DNA of 64,000 nucleotides, from positions 620,001 to 684,000 of the forward strand of contig JAIXMQ010000011.1 of assembly GCA_025716855.1 (NCBI GenBank). The letters are read 5' to 3'. The notes below the pieces were generated by a model. That model was not told the origin of the DNA. It searched no databases and saw only the letters and a list, made by a program, of their open reading frames with translations. Both the position numbers and the translations under genes were made by a program. Below are positions 11,586 through 24,983 of this stretch, piece after piece (within the stretch, counting starts at the first letter, position 1; each line of letters begins with the position of its first letter). The stretch comes from Pilaira anomala. Lineage: Eukaryota; Mucoromycota; Mucoromycetes; Mucorales; Mucoraceae.

Positions 11586-12386
11586 CTAATGGTCATCTTC
11601 TTCTGTACCAGGACAATTCGAGTCGAGATCTTCTTTATCATTGTATTTGGCTCGACACCAGAAACAATAATGATAAGTTTCTCTTAAATAACTAACAAGT
11701 GCTTCCAATTGTTGTTCTAATGATAACGATTTGAGTTTCTCCACAAGTTCTTCTGGGTATATCGGTTCCTTTTCTTCTGTTTCTAATTCTTCCTCCTCCT
11801 TTTCTTTTTCTTTTTCTTCTTCTTCTTCTTCTTCTTCAGCAGCAGGCTGGATAGGTTTCAATGTCCATAAAATATTCGATTTTACTTCATTTTCTTCGTC
11901 TAATTTTTCACATATTGAAACAGCCGCAGTAATATATCTTGTATACTGTTGATCTTTTGCCTTTTGAGCCATAATCAATCTATAATTCTCGGGATCGATA
12001 TCAACTCGTTTTCTTGCTTCCTCTTCTTCTTCTTCGCGTGCACGTTTCCTGAGCTCAGATTCCATACCGATACCCGATCGACCCGCTTTTAGATCAACCT
12101 TGATGGGTTCAACAATACCACCTTGACCAAGTCCCATACCCTTTTTGAAGCCCATTTTCATCAACATTTTCATACCTTTATTACTCTCGTCTACTGATGT
12201 TTGTAAACCCTTTTCTCGTTCTTCTTGTTCTAGTTGTGCGCGTGGTTTAATGTAAGCTTTCTCTTGTTGAAGACGTAATTGTTTCTTTCGACGTTCGCTA
12301 TATGTTTCTTGCCTCTTAGATTCGAATTCTTGTGCTCCTTCAAGGAACTTGAGTGACATGTAATCGTCTTCTTCTTCTTCACTCAT
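11586..12386 (-). CDS. G-patch domain protein with C-terminal DUF4187 (GPATCH11-like)
   Basis: Single exon, 266 residues. The start at 12386 (MSEEEEDDYMSLKFL) is preferred over an upstream in-frame ATG, because the extra residues would be a poly-Phe translation of a T-rich leader. Order: acidic N-terminus; charged helix KRQETYSERRKKQLRLQQEK; G-patch at about 72-105 (MKMGFKKGMGLGQGGIVEPI); Glu/Lys-rich coiled-coil; C-terminal YHYCFWCRAKYNDKEDLDSN followed by CPGTEEDDH, the DUF4187 signature. GPATCH11 relatives are nuclear, RNA-linked proteins that probably activate a DEAH helicase through the G-patch. The gene lies head-to-head with the mannosidase gene, with starts 205 bp apart. Confidence 0.9.
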   Translation of the reverse strand: MSEEEEDDYMSLKFLEGAQEFESKRQETYSERRKKQLRLQQEKAYIKPRAQLEQEEREKGLQTSVDESNKGMKMLMKMGFKKGMGLGQGGIVEPIKVDLKAGRSGIGMESELRKRAREEEEEEARKRVDIDPENYRLIMAQKAKDQQYTRYITAAVSICEKLDEENEVKSNILWTLKPIQPAAEEEEEEEEKEKEKEEEELETEEKEPIYPEELVEKLKSLSLEQQLEALVSYLRETYHYCFWCRAKYNDKEDLDSNCPGTEEDDH

Positions 12387-12591
12387 TATATAAGTTGTTT
12401 GTAAAAAAAAGAAAAAAAAAAAAAAAAGAAAAAATAATAGTATGAACAAGTGACCTTTTTTTTTTAAAAATAGGTATGTGTAGTTGCGCTCGTGACTATA
12501 GCATTAAAACCCTCCTACAAAAAGGCAGTTTTTTTTTGTGTTTTGTTTATTAACTTCTTTTTTTTTTGCTGCTTTCTTTAAACAAAAAAAA

Positions 12592-14588
12592 ATGTCAATA
12601 AGAACATATATATACTTATTCGGTATACTATGTCTTTTGACGTTGGTAGAGTCTTTATTTGATCAAATCCCAATTTATCATGGTCCAAAAAGTCGTCAAG
12701 AAGTCCGTGAAGAGCTTGGCGGGTTACCTGAGGCCCACTTACTTACTCCTAAAGAAAAGCAACAATATATTAAAGATGAATTCGTGTTTTCGTGGCAAGG
12801 ATATCGTGATTATAGTTGGGGATATGATGAAAACAGACCTGTAACAAATCGACCAAGAAATACCAGGTAGTTTTTAATAATCTATTTTTTTTTCCCTCCT
12901 TCATATATAACGTGTATATACATGTATTAAGCTATATATATCAGAAATGGATGGGGAGCAACAATCGTTGATAGTTTAGATACGCTGTACATAATGGGCT
13001 TGCATAAAGATTTCAAAGAGGCACAACATTTTGTATCCAGTATTGATTGGAATAAAATTAAAGACGATGAACCCGTTCAGTTATTTGAAACTGTCATTCG
13101 TTACGTTGGTGGTTTATTATCTGCTTATGATTTATCTCATGAGAAGGTATTTATTCATAAAGCTGTTGAATTAGTAGAAAAGCTGTTGCCTGCATTTAAT
13201 ACGCCTACTGGTATTCCATATCAATACGTCAATTTCACATCGTAAGTATTTATAGGCTATACAAACGTGAGATTCTATTTTAACTAAAAAGTACACTCAG
13301 TGGTGAGCCTTTAAAGAGAGCCACAGCTTGTTTAGCTGAAATCGGTACAATTCAAATTGAATTCACAAGATTATCGGAAATTACTGGAAATTGGAAATAT
13401 CATTATGTGGTAAGATATTCACATAAAGAAGTAGTATCTCGTGCGCTTTAAACTGAAAAAAAAAAAAAAACTTCCCAGGGTCAGCATGTGTACGATGTTT
13501 TCATTGAAAAACATTATGTTAGGACATTTGGCTTATTTCCTCATCTTATTGACGTTTATACAGGCAATCCTATTGGCGGTAACTTTAAACTCTCAATTGC
13601 ATACGTATTGAATCACTCTTACCTTTTTTGTCTTTTTCAGATCATGTTACTTGGGGTGGTATGGGAGACAGTTTTTATGAGGTAAAAAAAAAAAAAAAAA
13701 ATTGATATGGCTGTATATATATATATTGATTTATTCTTAACCTATGTACAATACAAACTGTAGTATTTAATCAAACAATTGGTGACATCAAAAGGCCATG
13801 ATAAAATCAAGAGAGAAATGGTAACTCAAATCATTTCAAGCTTAGAAGATCACTTATTGGTCGACGCACCAGCTGACCCACACGCTGCATTTATTGCTTT
13901 ACTCGATGGTAAAAAACAAATATTACAAATGGATGAATTAGCATGCTTTGCACCAGGCTCTTTATTGCTGGTAGCACGTAACTTTCCTGAATTTGCCTAC
14001 TTGGAAAAGACAGCAAAACGATTGATGAATGGTTGTTATAGTGCTTGGGATCTAACTGCTACTGGACTGGCGCCTGAAATATTTTCCTGGGATGACTCAA
14101 AATACAAACCAAAATATTATCAAGATAAGAAAAAGAGACCATCTGTATTTCCTGTACACCCTTCGTATATTTTACGACCTGAAACGATAGAGTCGTTGTA
14201 TTATTTTTATGTTTATACTAAGGATCCTGTGTATCAAGATATGGCCTGGGATATATTTAATTCTTTATATACTTATTGTAGAACGAATTCAGGTTATACA
14301 GGTGTATATAGAGTCGATACCACTGATAGAACTTGGGATGATCGCGAAGAAAGGTAAATTAACAAATTAATGCATCTAAATCGACCTAACTACCTTTTTT
14401 GTTTAAATAGTTTCTTTTTTGCGGAGACATTAAAGTACTTGTATCTCATCTTTGATGATCCTGATACGCCAAGATTTCCTTTTGATAAATGGGTCTTTAA
14501 CACAGAAGCTCACCCAGTTCGAATTACGGATATCATTCCACCTGCAGAAAAGAAATATAGCTTGAATTATTTTTTTGATCAAGTTTAA
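12592..14588 (+). CDS. MNS1: Class I alpha-1,2-mannosidase (GH47), ER/Golgi type
   Basis: Seven exons: 12592-12866, 12945-13241, 13301-13409, 13479-13578, 13641-13681, 13764-14353, 14411-14588; 529 residues. Start [20 protein letters not shown] gives a short cytosolic tail and a type II signal anchor (residues about 5-20). The GH47 barrel follows: [50 protein letters not shown] (catalytic Glu), [31 protein letters not shown] and the terminal [10 protein letters not shown], whose Thr binds the catalytic calcium. The enzyme trims mannose from N-glycans in the secretory pathway. It matches ER mannosidase I and Golgi mannosidases better than EDEM, because it has [15 protein letters not shown] near the end and no long C-terminal extension. 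Confidence 0.93.
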
Positions 14589-14945
14589 TACATAGTTGTT
14601 AACTATATCAAATCCGAAAACATTATATTCCCCTCCCTCCCCCCAATTTATTGAGTCAATTTGAAACCTGCCACCATAATAAGAAAGATAACCATCGTAT
14701 GTATATCACAGTTATAAAATTGAATCCCGGCTACAGCTTTTTTTTTCTTCTTTTCTCTTCTCTCTTTTTTTTTTGTCTTTGTTTACGACCGTATTTTTTC
14801 CATTATTGATCCAAATAGTAAAAAGCTCAAAAAAAATCAGTCCGAATAATAAAGATTCCCTTCCACATCAATCAGTTAGATACGTTGGGTTAATAAAAAA
14901 AAATCTGTTCCCATGTATATATTATATTTTATTATGTTTTTTTTT
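14589..14945. other. Intergenic spacer between convergent genes
   Basis: A 357-bp gap between the 3' ends of the mannosidase gene (+) and CAND1 (-). It is T-rich with several poly-pyrimidine tracts and should contain both 3' UTRs. No gene seen. Confidence 0.55.
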
Positions 14946-17900
14946 TTATGAAAGATCCATATAATCAGCAGATCTATTCTCTCTACTATCTGCTTCAACA
15001 ACAGCCAACTTGAATTCTTCCGCAAGTGGTCCATTCTTGACTTCATTTACAAATGCTTCGAATTTAGGTGAAACACTGGGTTCCGAAAGCTGATTCAATG
15101 CAATAATACAACGAAGTGCTGCTCGAATTAATTCTTGGTTTTTTTCTACTTCTTGTTTAACTGCATTACTTCTCATCTTTACATCAAGTGTAGTCTTGAA
15201 AGGTGTGATCAACTCATCGAGTCCTATCAATACATTTTAGTTTCTTTTTAAATCACATTTATCTAGAAGTATGTACTTTACTTTGTGTTACGGCTGTAGG
15301 TGCTACTTTGCCTAATCGAATAAGCATTAAATATGCCAACATCTTGATATCATGTTGATCATCCAACCCAATACGAACACGATCAAGGAATCCATATACA
15401 TCAATCTTATCCAAACAGGTAGTTAAAAGAGTATACATACACTCATAAGCAGCCTATATATATATATATATATATACATATAAAAACATAAATAAATCCA
15501 ATTTTACATATACAACTGAAAAAAAAAAAAAAAACTCACTTTTCTGATCTCAAGTCCATCATCCACCTTATGTTTGAAAGGTCCCATTTCAACCGTATGA
15601 ATCAACTCCTCTTTAACAACAGTCTCATCATACAGCAACTGAATAAGTTCTCCCAACACGTTACGTACCAAATAAGGCTTACGATGTACTGCCGAATTAA
15701 TTGTCAATAAAGCCAAACGTCTTACATTTAAGTCAGTGTCTTTCAAAAGAGATAAAAACTTGACCATCATCTTCTTTAACAATTCATCATAAGCGTGAGA
15801 AGGATCTACGACAGCATACTTGATAGCTGTAGCTACTGTAGCTCTAACGTATTCAGAAGAAGCACCCAGACGTTCTTCCAACTGAGGTAAGAACTTTTGA
15901 TACTCTGTCAAAGCTAATTTTCCAAGACATTCAGCTACCACAGTTCGTGTTCCTTCTTCTTGATCCGATTCACTACTACGTAACAAAAGTGCCCATAATT
16001 CATCTGCCGCATTACTCAAATCATTACCTGCACCATCATATCTTGTAATGATTTCCTTTAAAGCATGTAAAAGCAAGTATCTCTTCTTGGGTTGTTCCTT
16101 AATTTTAGAGATAATCGATGGCAAATACTTGTTGATATTACCCACACAGATATTACCTAACGCAAAAGCAGCAGCAAACTTGACTTCTTCTGATTGAGAT
16201 CCAAACAAATCAATCACTTGTTGATCAATTCCTTCAAATTCACTCAAATCAATTCTACGTCCAATCTCTCCAATCGTTAAAAGCGAGAGGTACTTGATCG
16301 AATCGTTTGTTTCGGGATTCTTGATATAGTTTTGGAATTCGAGAATGGTACCATGTCGATTTTCTTTACTTGTGTTCACGGCTAATACTGCAACACTTTG
16401 TGCAACAGTGGAGGCTGCTTGTTTATTAGCAACGGCTGCTACGCCTCCTGCAGAGACGCCAGAGGTCTTGACGGCTAACAATGGGTTCACTAATCCGTTC
16501 ACTAAAGATTGATAATCGGCGGGACTGGCTCTTGCAAAAGCTGCAAAGAGGTTTAATAAACTATCTAATGCAGCACCTTGAAGTAAAGGTGATTGAATCA
16601 ATTGGAATAAAGAAGGTGTAATTTGTGTTTTGACATCGTTTACGGATCCAGGGCTTAAAGATAAAATAGATTGAACTGTCTTTAAAGCAAGAGGTAACAA
16701 ATGAAGATCTGTATCTGCAATCAAAGGTTTCAGTTCAATTAATAAACTAGAGAAACTCTTGGCAGAGATTTGCTTTCCGAATCTATATATATATATATAA
16801 AACGTCAGTGTATAAAATTCAACATTGATACGTATCTATATATATATATATATATATATATATTACCTGTTGACTAAAATAGCTAAACATTCCAAACTAG
16901 CAATACGTAAAGGACGATTACTCTTTCGAAGTAAAAGAGAGAGTTCATCCACAGCTACAAGTACACATCGCAAGAGTTCATCACCAGCTGCAACAGGACT
17001 TTGACAAACAATTGTCAAAGTCTTGACACTAATCAAACGAGTCACTTCATTTCTCAGTCTATCGAGAAGTACATCCCAAGCTTGCTTTTGTTGGTCTTGA
17101 AGTACATCTGCTACTTGAGTCAAAAGCGTACCAAGACACATGATGGATCTTTCCTTAACTTCTTGATCCGCATCACTTGTATTCAAAACACTTAAAGTGA
17201 TATTATAAATCTCTTGAATGTATACAACGTGTTCATCTGCCACAGTAGAAATTTGATACCCACCTGTCTTTGTATCTACATAAATAGGTCGAATCACCTT
17301 GATCAATTCAATACAAACAAGGAAAGCCTCTGAGATAATCTTGTAAAATTTATCCGATGTAGCCTTAATCACAACAGGTGCAAGACGTGTAACAAATGTT
17401 TGAATACGTGTCGCTTCATGATAGTGGAAAAACAATCTTAAAAATGAAAGAATTTCAATCTTCAAGTTAGAAGAAGATGCAACTTGTTGTTGATCTGAAC
17501 CAGAACTAGAAAGTGATGCTTCAATTACTGGAATAAACAATTCAATTTGATCTGCAAGTCCACCATGAAGTACAATCACAACCTCACGTAATAACTGGAA
17601 TCCGATTTGACGTGTTTGTGTAGACTTTGATCCTAATTGTTTAGCTAAAGCACGACATAATTTAGGTACTTGGGCACCAAGCAACTGTCTAGGTCCATCA
17701 GTTGTTTCCATAGAGCTTGTAACAGGTGCAGTAGGTAACATATCCAATTCTTCTCCGAAACTAGAAACACTAAATCTACGTAACCCAACATGTTCTCCGT
17801 CTTCATTATTTCCACTATAAACACTTGTTTGCTTTAAAAGTGTAATAAATGTTTGTAAAATATCAGCACGTACAGACTCTTCACGCTCTTTAAATCGGTT

Positions 17901-19414
17901 AATTAAAGCAGGTGCAACTTCTTCATATAATTCTTGTAATAAATCTGATCTTGTCTCGATAATAGCTGATAATACTTTGGAAGCAGATCTACGTACTTTC
18001 CAAGACATATCATCATCGTCATCAGAATAATCACTACAAAAGGAAATAACAAAAAAAAAAAAGTAAAATAAATACGTATATTCCATTAAACGAGAATATA
18101 TAAATATAGATATATACACAACTTACGCAACTTCATCATATTCATCTTCTTCTTCTTCGTCTTCTTCCATAGCTTCATCTTCATCTTCTTCCTCATCCTC
18201 AACAAAATTAGGATCATGCTTGATAAAATTCAAAGAGAGTTGAATGATACTTTGAATAGAAGGCGCAATATCCACAGGACAACGAAGAATAAACGATTCA
18301 AGTGTTTGAAGACAAATCTCTCTTAATTCATCATCATCTTCTGTATCAGAAGCATAATTAGAGATAATAGGTACCAATTCCGAGAGATGTTTGCCTAAAC
18401 GTGCTGTACTGTAACGACTCAAGACACCGGTACATTGAACAAAAGTACGAAGCTTTTCACTTGATCCAGCATTCTCACGTAACCCCTTTAACAAGTACCC
18501 ATACAATTGTCCAAACAACTGATCATTCGTATGTGCAACAAGGAACCCAATGGCAATTGTAGTTCTCTTACGTACTGCGGCACGCTTATGAGAGATCAAA
18601 GGTAAAAGTGTAGATTGAATTTGTGTTTGTTGTTCAAGTTGAATTTGATTTCCAAATCGAGCCAATACTTCTGATAAAATATCTAATGTATCCATTTGCA
18701 TTTCATAGCTTCCGTCAGTCTAATTTTGATACAAGTTAGTTTCTCACGCTTATAAATATATATATATATAAAAGTTATATGTAGTGCTTACATTTTGAAT
18801 TGTGTTTAATAATCGAGGTATAATACGACTACACACTTGATGACCTTTACTAGTATCAACTTCAAGTACAACGGTCTTTAAACCTAGTTGAAGATATTTT
18901 AGTCGTTTTTTTTTTTTAAACACGCAACGATTATATATATATCAATCTTTACCAACACTAGCAATTCCACGTAATTCTTCATTCTTTTGTTGGGAAGCAT
19001 ATTCACTAAGACGATCAATAATTTGAATTAAATGTTCTTCCTTAATTTGCTTCACCAAAGGTCCAAGACTATATATATAAATATCAATATACATGATTTA
19101 TTATTATTATTGTTATTATTATTACTTACCACTTCACAGCCAAGTTTTGTACTTCTCCATTCTTATCGTCCATAAGCGAAAGAACTGCTTTGACTACTTT
19201 CCCCTCAATCAAAGCTTCTATATGAAAAGAATCCTTTTGGAGCTCATTCATAAGGTCGTTTAAAGCCATATAACGAAAATCTCTATCTTCGTTACTCATC
19301 TAATTGACAACACTTTAAGTTTTACTATCTCTTTTATTTTATTTTTTTTTCAAAAAGAAAAAAGAATACCTTTTCCAACAAATTGGCAACCATGTACGCG
19401 TTTGTTCCCGACAT
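14946..19414 (-). CDS. CAND1: Cullin-associated NEDD8-dissociated protein (CAND1/TIP120)
   Basis: Nine exons on the minus strand: 19414-19370, 19299-19130, 19068-18953, 18883-18792, 18719-18127, 18033-16867, 16782-15540, 15453-15282, 15223-14946; 1291 residues. It is an all-HEAT-repeat protein. Landmarks: [20 protein letters not shown] at the N-terminus; [20 protein letters not shown]; a Glu/Asp-rich stretch ending [20 protein letters not shown] (the CAND1 acidic loop); and near the C-terminus [12 protein letters not shown] with [23 protein letters not shown]1 wraps around unneddylated cullins and exchanges F-box or other substrate receptors, so it regulates SCF-type ubiquitin ligases. The start lies 216 bp from the divergent INTS11 gene, a likely shared promoter. 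Confidence 0.95.
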
Positions 19415-19630
19415 GATTAGTTTTTTTTTTATTTAAAAAGAAAGAAAAACGTAAACAAAAAATACGTTTTAATGCGTTACTTTTTTATATTCATTATTTC
19501 CCTCTCCCCCTTCAGCTTCCATCCAATCCCATTCTTTATCGTGACTTGTATATGAACCTCATCAGAATTTTCAATTACAAAAAAGGGTTTGCCTCTTTTT
19601 ATACTTCTTCTCTTTTAATTCCTATCAAAT
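19415..19630. promoter_or_regulatory. Divergent promoter region of CAND1 and INTS11
   Basis: A 216-bp spacer between two start codons facing away from each other. It includes T-rich runs and a CCCTCTCCCCC patch near 19500-19510. No specific factor site is claimed. A bidirectional promoter is inferred from geometry alone. Confidence 0.45.
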
Positions 19631-21753
19631 ATGCCTATTGAAGTTGTACCTTTAGGAGCAGGTAACTGTCTTTCTTTAATAACAACAAAAATAATAATAT
19701 TTAACTTCTCTCTCTCTCTCTCTCTTTAGGCCAAGACGTTGGTAGAAGTTGCATTCTTGTCACCATTGGTGGAAAGAATATCATGTTTGATTGTGGTAAC
19801 TTCATTACAATACAATACAATACAGTACAAAAACAATATAAACTAACAATAACTTTTTCTCTATAAGGAATGCACATGGGTTACCAAGACGCTAGACGTT
19901 TTCCCGACTTCAGTTATATTTCAAAAACAGGCAATTACACTGACGTTCTCGATGCCGTTATTATTTCTCACTTCCACCTTGATCATTGTGGTGCCTTACC
20001 ATTTTTTACAGAAATGTGTGGATACGACGGTCCAATCTATATGACACACCCAACACGAGCTATTTGTCCTATCCTTTTAGAAGATTATCGAAAGATTACA
20101 GTAGAACGTAAAGGCGAGACAAAATTCTTCACTTCAGAAATGATAAAAAACTGCATGAAAAAAGTCATCCCGATCAACTTGCACCAAACGATCAAAGTAG
20201 ATGACGATATTGAGATTAAAGCATATTATGCAGGCCATGTCTTAGGCGCTGCTATGATTTACGTACGTGTTGGACAAGAATCGGTTGTCTATACAGGTGA
20301 TTACAACATGACGCCCGATAGACATTTAGGTTCTGCTTGGATCGATAAAGTACGACCTGATGTTTTGATCACTGAAAGTACATATGCAACCACCATTCGT
20401 GATTCAAAACGTTCTCGTGAACGTGATTTCTTGACAAAAGTACATGAATGTGTAGCTAACGGTGGTAATGTCATTATCCCTGTCTTTGCATTAGGTCGTG
20501 CACAAGAACTATGTATTCTAATTGAATCTTATTGGGATAGAATGGGTCTGGATGTTCCCATCTATTTCTCTACAGGTCTAACTGAACGTGCAACCGAATA
20601 CTATAAACTCTTTATCAACTGGACAAACCAAAAGATTAAGTCCACTTTTGCTCAAAGAAACGCATTTGATTTTAAACATATTAAAGCTTGGGACAAGAAT
20701 AACCTAGATTTACCTGGCCCCATGGTTTTATTTGCAACCCCAGGTATGTTAAATGCTGGCACTTCACTACAAGTCTTTCAAAAATGGGCTCCGGATCCAA
20801 AGAACATGGTCATCATGCCAGGTTACTGTGTAGCTGGTACTGTTGGTGCAAAAGTCTTGTTAGGTCAAAAGGTGATTGAAGTAGATAAATATACGAAATT
20901 CGAAGTCAATTTACAAGTGAGGAATTTATCCTTTAGTGCTCACGCAGATGCAAAAGGTATCATGCAATTGATTCGGATGTGTGAACCAAAGAATGTTGTA
21001 CTCGTACACGGTGAACGTGGCAAGATGGATTTCTTGCGTAGTAACATTATGAAAGATTTCGGTATTCCATGTCATATGCCTGCAAACGGATGTAGTATCA
21101 AGATGGAAACCAGTAAAGCACTTGAAGCTAAAATCAGTACGGATTTATTAAAATCTCTTTTATCTTCCAGTAACAGCAATAATAATGCAGCAGTAAATAA
21201 TATACCACAAAACCAGGATGTCTCTGCCATTCAATCTCTTAGACCATCCACATCCGTTCCTATTAACGCTACACTTTTAATGCATTTCAACACAAACAAC
21301 CAAACCTCTTCTCCCACTATTGAAATTGTAAAATCTGTTGATTTTTCCGCCGCTACAGCAGCAGCAGCAGCAACAACAGAAGAAGATACACAAACACAAA
21401 AGAAACGCGAATTATTTTTCCAGGTTGAAAAACCGTTTCAAATCGCATTTTTATTATCTGATGTAGCACATACTGAATCCACTACAGATGAAGTGACAGT
21501 TAGGATTCTTGATCTTTTACAAATCGCCTTAGCTAGAACGATTGGAAAGACCTGTGTAATTGAGCGCAATGCGTCCATGATCGTCATTCGAACGGTCTCT
21601 CTTTGGTTAGATCAATTGAAACCACAAACGCTTTGTATTAAATGGAGCTTTGAGGATGAGGATTTAGCAAGTTTTATCTTGGGTACTGTAAATACTGTCT
21701 TGTATGATCAACAAGATTTTGGTCTGAATTCTGTGCAGAGCGCCACAGCCTAA
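19631..21753 (+). CDS. INTS11: Integrator complex subunit 11 (metallo-beta-lactamase/beta-CASP RNA endonuclease)
   Basis: Three exons: 19631-19661, 19730-19795, 19868-21753; 660 residues. The N-terminus [20 protein letters not shown] and the HFHLDH metal motif at residues 67-72 start the metallo-beta-lactamase domain. [56 protein letters not shown] and the beta-CASP block [14 protein letters not shown] follow, then [14 protein letters not shown]. Match to INTS11 is closer than to CPSF73 (for example [11 protein letters not shown] and [17 protein letters not shown]). The enzyme is the cleavage subunit of Integrator, which processes snRNA 3' ends and terminates paused transcription. The C-terminal tail has Asn/Ser-rich and Ala-rich linkers before a final conserved domain (about residues 515-650). 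Most Dikarya lack Integrator, so its presence is informative. Confidence 0.95.
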
Positions 21754-22132
21754 GAAAAATAAATATGATACGAGATTTAAGAAATATCATATACCTTTAT
21801 TGAATGTTGCTATTTGGATTTCTTATGATGTGACATGAAAATTCTTTTTTTTTTATTTATTTTTTTTTTTTTTGCGGAAAATCCATACAAGCGCTATTTA
21901 TAAATCCACGTTGTTTTATATTGAAAAAAGAATAAGAAGAAGCATTTAAACTAAATGTACCCTTTTATCACCTTTAAAATTAAATGAAAATCATCGACAT
22001 ACGCGTATAGTTACTCGTTAAATATCAACATAGAAATTAAACTGTCTTTCTAAATACGTGCTAGCAACATAAATAGAATAATAGTATTAAGTAGTATATT
22101 TATTACTTAAACTCGATTTAACAATAGACCAA
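21754..22132. other. Intergenic spacer
   Basis: AT-rich spacer downstream of INTS11, with T runs near 21845-21872. No gene seen. Confidence 0.5.
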
Positions 22133-22213
22133 ATGGGTCTACAACAGTTTTTAAAATACAGCCAATTGACGGTAGGACGCACAGTAACAATTGGACAGTT
22201 AGCATTCACTTAA
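22133..22213 (+). other. Short upstream ORF, 26 codons
   Basis: Complete ATG-to-TAA frame reading MGLQQFLKYSQLT then VGRTVTIGQLAFT, ending 90 bp before the start of the PH-domain gene. Its codon composition looks less AT-biased than the flanks. It could be a translated uORF, a peptide or chance. Confidence 0.3.
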
Positions 22214-22303
22214 AGTTCTAAAAAAAAAGGTGATTTACCTTATTTGTTTTTTTTCTCTTTTTTACTTTTTAAACTTTTTTATATATATATATACATTGGC
22301 AAC

Positions 22304-24704
22304 ATGGAGAGAGAACCAACATTCTATTCAGCAAAAGAAGACTTAACAGAAGAAACAGTTGTTGAAGATAATACCCCAACTATACCCTTCACAGAATATA
22401 AACGAAATTATACAAAAGAAACTATATTAAAGCAAGGACTTGTTCTTTGTACACAGTCAGAAGAGTGGTACACAAGAAGAAAGTCGACTATGCGAGAAAT
22501 GCAATTAAGAAAGAGTCGATTACGTTGGAGACGATTCAAAGCAGTATTGAAACCAAATAGAATTGAATTATATCATGTGACAGTAAGTTTTAGAAACCTT
22601 AAAAAAACATGAAGGGACAACTTTTTTAAACATATATCTCAAAAAGCATAGACCATATTAATTCCAGCAGAGAGGTTAGCTCATATTATTTACTTAAATA
22701 ACGTACATCCATATAGAAAAGTCAAATTATCGTTAATCTCTCCTCAAGATTATATCTGGTGCCTTGAATTTTTACACCATGAACGCAGAAACTTAATATC
22801 ATATCATTTTCAATCTGCGTCTTTATCTGAAGCCAAAGATTGGTATATATCTGTCTATCAAGCTCTACCACCAATTTCCTTTTGCAAGTCACCCGTACCT
22901 CCCTTTGTAGATATATTTGTCATGATTCAAAAAGATGAGCAACAACAGTTTGTGGTTAGATTACCCCTAAGTAGTTTAGACCTGGATGAAGATACTCAGT
23001 TAAATATTTGTGTCTTGGATATTAAACCCGTCTTATGGGCTCTTTTCAAAAAGAATAATATGTTAAATATGTTGCAAGAGACAAATATGGACGATCTAAG
23101 ACTTTGTTGGAGAAATGTATCGTCACATAGCGCTTATGGAGAAGGCGCGGCTTCGACTTTAAAGTCTAATGCCATTTCGTTTCATACACCGACTTTGGGC
23201 GATCATGTTGAGTGGGTGACAAAAGATACCAAATTAGTTGGACCTGAATTAATTGAACAGGTACTTTTTTTTTCTTTCTATGACGTGATATAAACTAAAG
23301 ATAAATTAACATTTATACATATATAGAAACATAGACTTGAGTTACGAAGTAGAGCAGTAGATAATCAACCCACCAAGGTAATTAATCTTTTATTTTATTG
23401 TGTTAATTATCAGCTCATAGTTGAGTTCTTATATTTAATGACATAATTTGATTTAGAGTACACCGATTAGTGCAACCATGGACGGATTGCTGGTTCAAAA
23501 AATATGGTCTACTGGAAGTAGATTATCAGGAAAGCAAGTGAAATGTAAAAATATCAATTACTATGCAGTACTTTACGGGCATCATATATTCTTTATGGAC
23601 CGAACCTTTTATTTTTCATGTAAAAGAGAACGCGATGAACAAGAAAAAAAGAGATTAGAGACACGGTATGGTAGTATCGAAACCAAAAAGAGAAACAGCC
23701 ATTGGTTTGCAGCAACTACGGGCGGGATAATACAACAACAAAAAAAGAAGAAGAATTGGCAGTTTATAAATCAATCTACACCTCAATTAACACCTACGTC
23801 TTCCAATCTTGCATTGATTACACCAAGTCCGTCTACCTTAATCAATACTAGGTTCTTGATCGATTTAAATCAGGTGTCGCGTGTACAACCGGTCACACAG
23901 CCTGGACAATCCGATCTTTTTGAATTACATTTTAAAAATAGTCAAGTCTTGTTCTATCAGGCCCCAAATACTCAAATTATGTTGGAGTGGGTTGCATTGA
24001 TTCAGCATCAGCTCAAGATTGATCCTATTCAGTTGCGAGGACTTTTTAATGGGTTTAATTTACATCAGTCTCGACCTGAACATGTAAAAGACATTTTGGT
24101 AAATATATATATATACATATATATAATAGTATAATGTCAATTATTTATTCTCTTTTTATATATGTAGCAATCAGGTTTATTGTATGTCAAGAAAAACTTT
24201 CAAAAATCATTTCAAGCACAATACTGTGTATTAACAAAAAACAAGCAACATGGCGGTGGACTCATGATGTTTAATACATTAAAGAGTAAACGACAATGGT
24301 GGTGGCACCTTGATTTAAAGGACGATAATATTCAACAAAGAGAAAGTATGACCATGTACAATAAATGCCGACAATTACTTGAATTAGATGAAACGTTTGT
24401 GTATTCGGGAGACGAATGTATCTTGGACAAGTTGTTGAGGGAGGCGCAAAAGGAAGAACCAGCAAGGTACTATGGAGATGGACAGGTGACGGGAGGAGAT
24501 AAAACGTCCGAATGTGTGTTTGTGATTTGGAAAATAGCAAAACGACATTTTGTACCTAATTTCAGAGAGTATCTATCCTTACTTAAGATAGGACATCGGT
24601 TAGGTAATAGAGGAACTTATTGGGTTTTTAAAGCAAGAAGTAAACAAGATAGAGATGAATGGGTTTGGGCTTTACGTAAAGAATTTGATGTACTCAAGTT
24701 ATAA
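22304..24704 (+). CDS. Multi-PH-domain protein, Spo71/Mug56-like
   Basis: Five exons: 22304-22582, 22652-23260, 23327-23377, 23457-24098, 24168-24704; 705 residues. A first PH-like region covers about residues 45-160 (WYTRRKSTMREMQLRKSRLR, WRRFKAVLKPNRIELYHVT). A second begins at MDGLLVQKIWSTGSRLSGK and has a long basic insertion (KKKKNWQF). The C-terminal PH region starts QSGLLYVKKNFQKSFQAQYC and ends with the near-diagnostic GTYWVFKARSKQDRDEWVWA. The arrangement resembles fungal Spo71/Mug56 proteins, which act in prospore/forespore membrane shaping in yeasts. Binding to phosphoinositide membranes is expected. A meiotic role in this organism is inference. Confidence 0.75.
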
Positions 24705-24983
24705 TATTTTTTTTTTTTTTTTTGTTTATATTTCTCGTTTCACTTTTTTTTTTTTTTTAGATTTAAATTTTTCCCAGAATACAATGCAACCTTTTTTATC
24801 TTCTTTTTATACAAGAAATATTTTGTTTTTTTTTTGTGAGAAATAAAATAGTTAACAGTATAAACTCTTTTTTTATTTTTTGAACGAAAAAAAAATCAAC
24901 TACATATATAATTCAGTGATACATATATAGAGTGTATATACATAAAAAAAGTATTTTTTTATTATTATTCAGTTAAATAGTTC

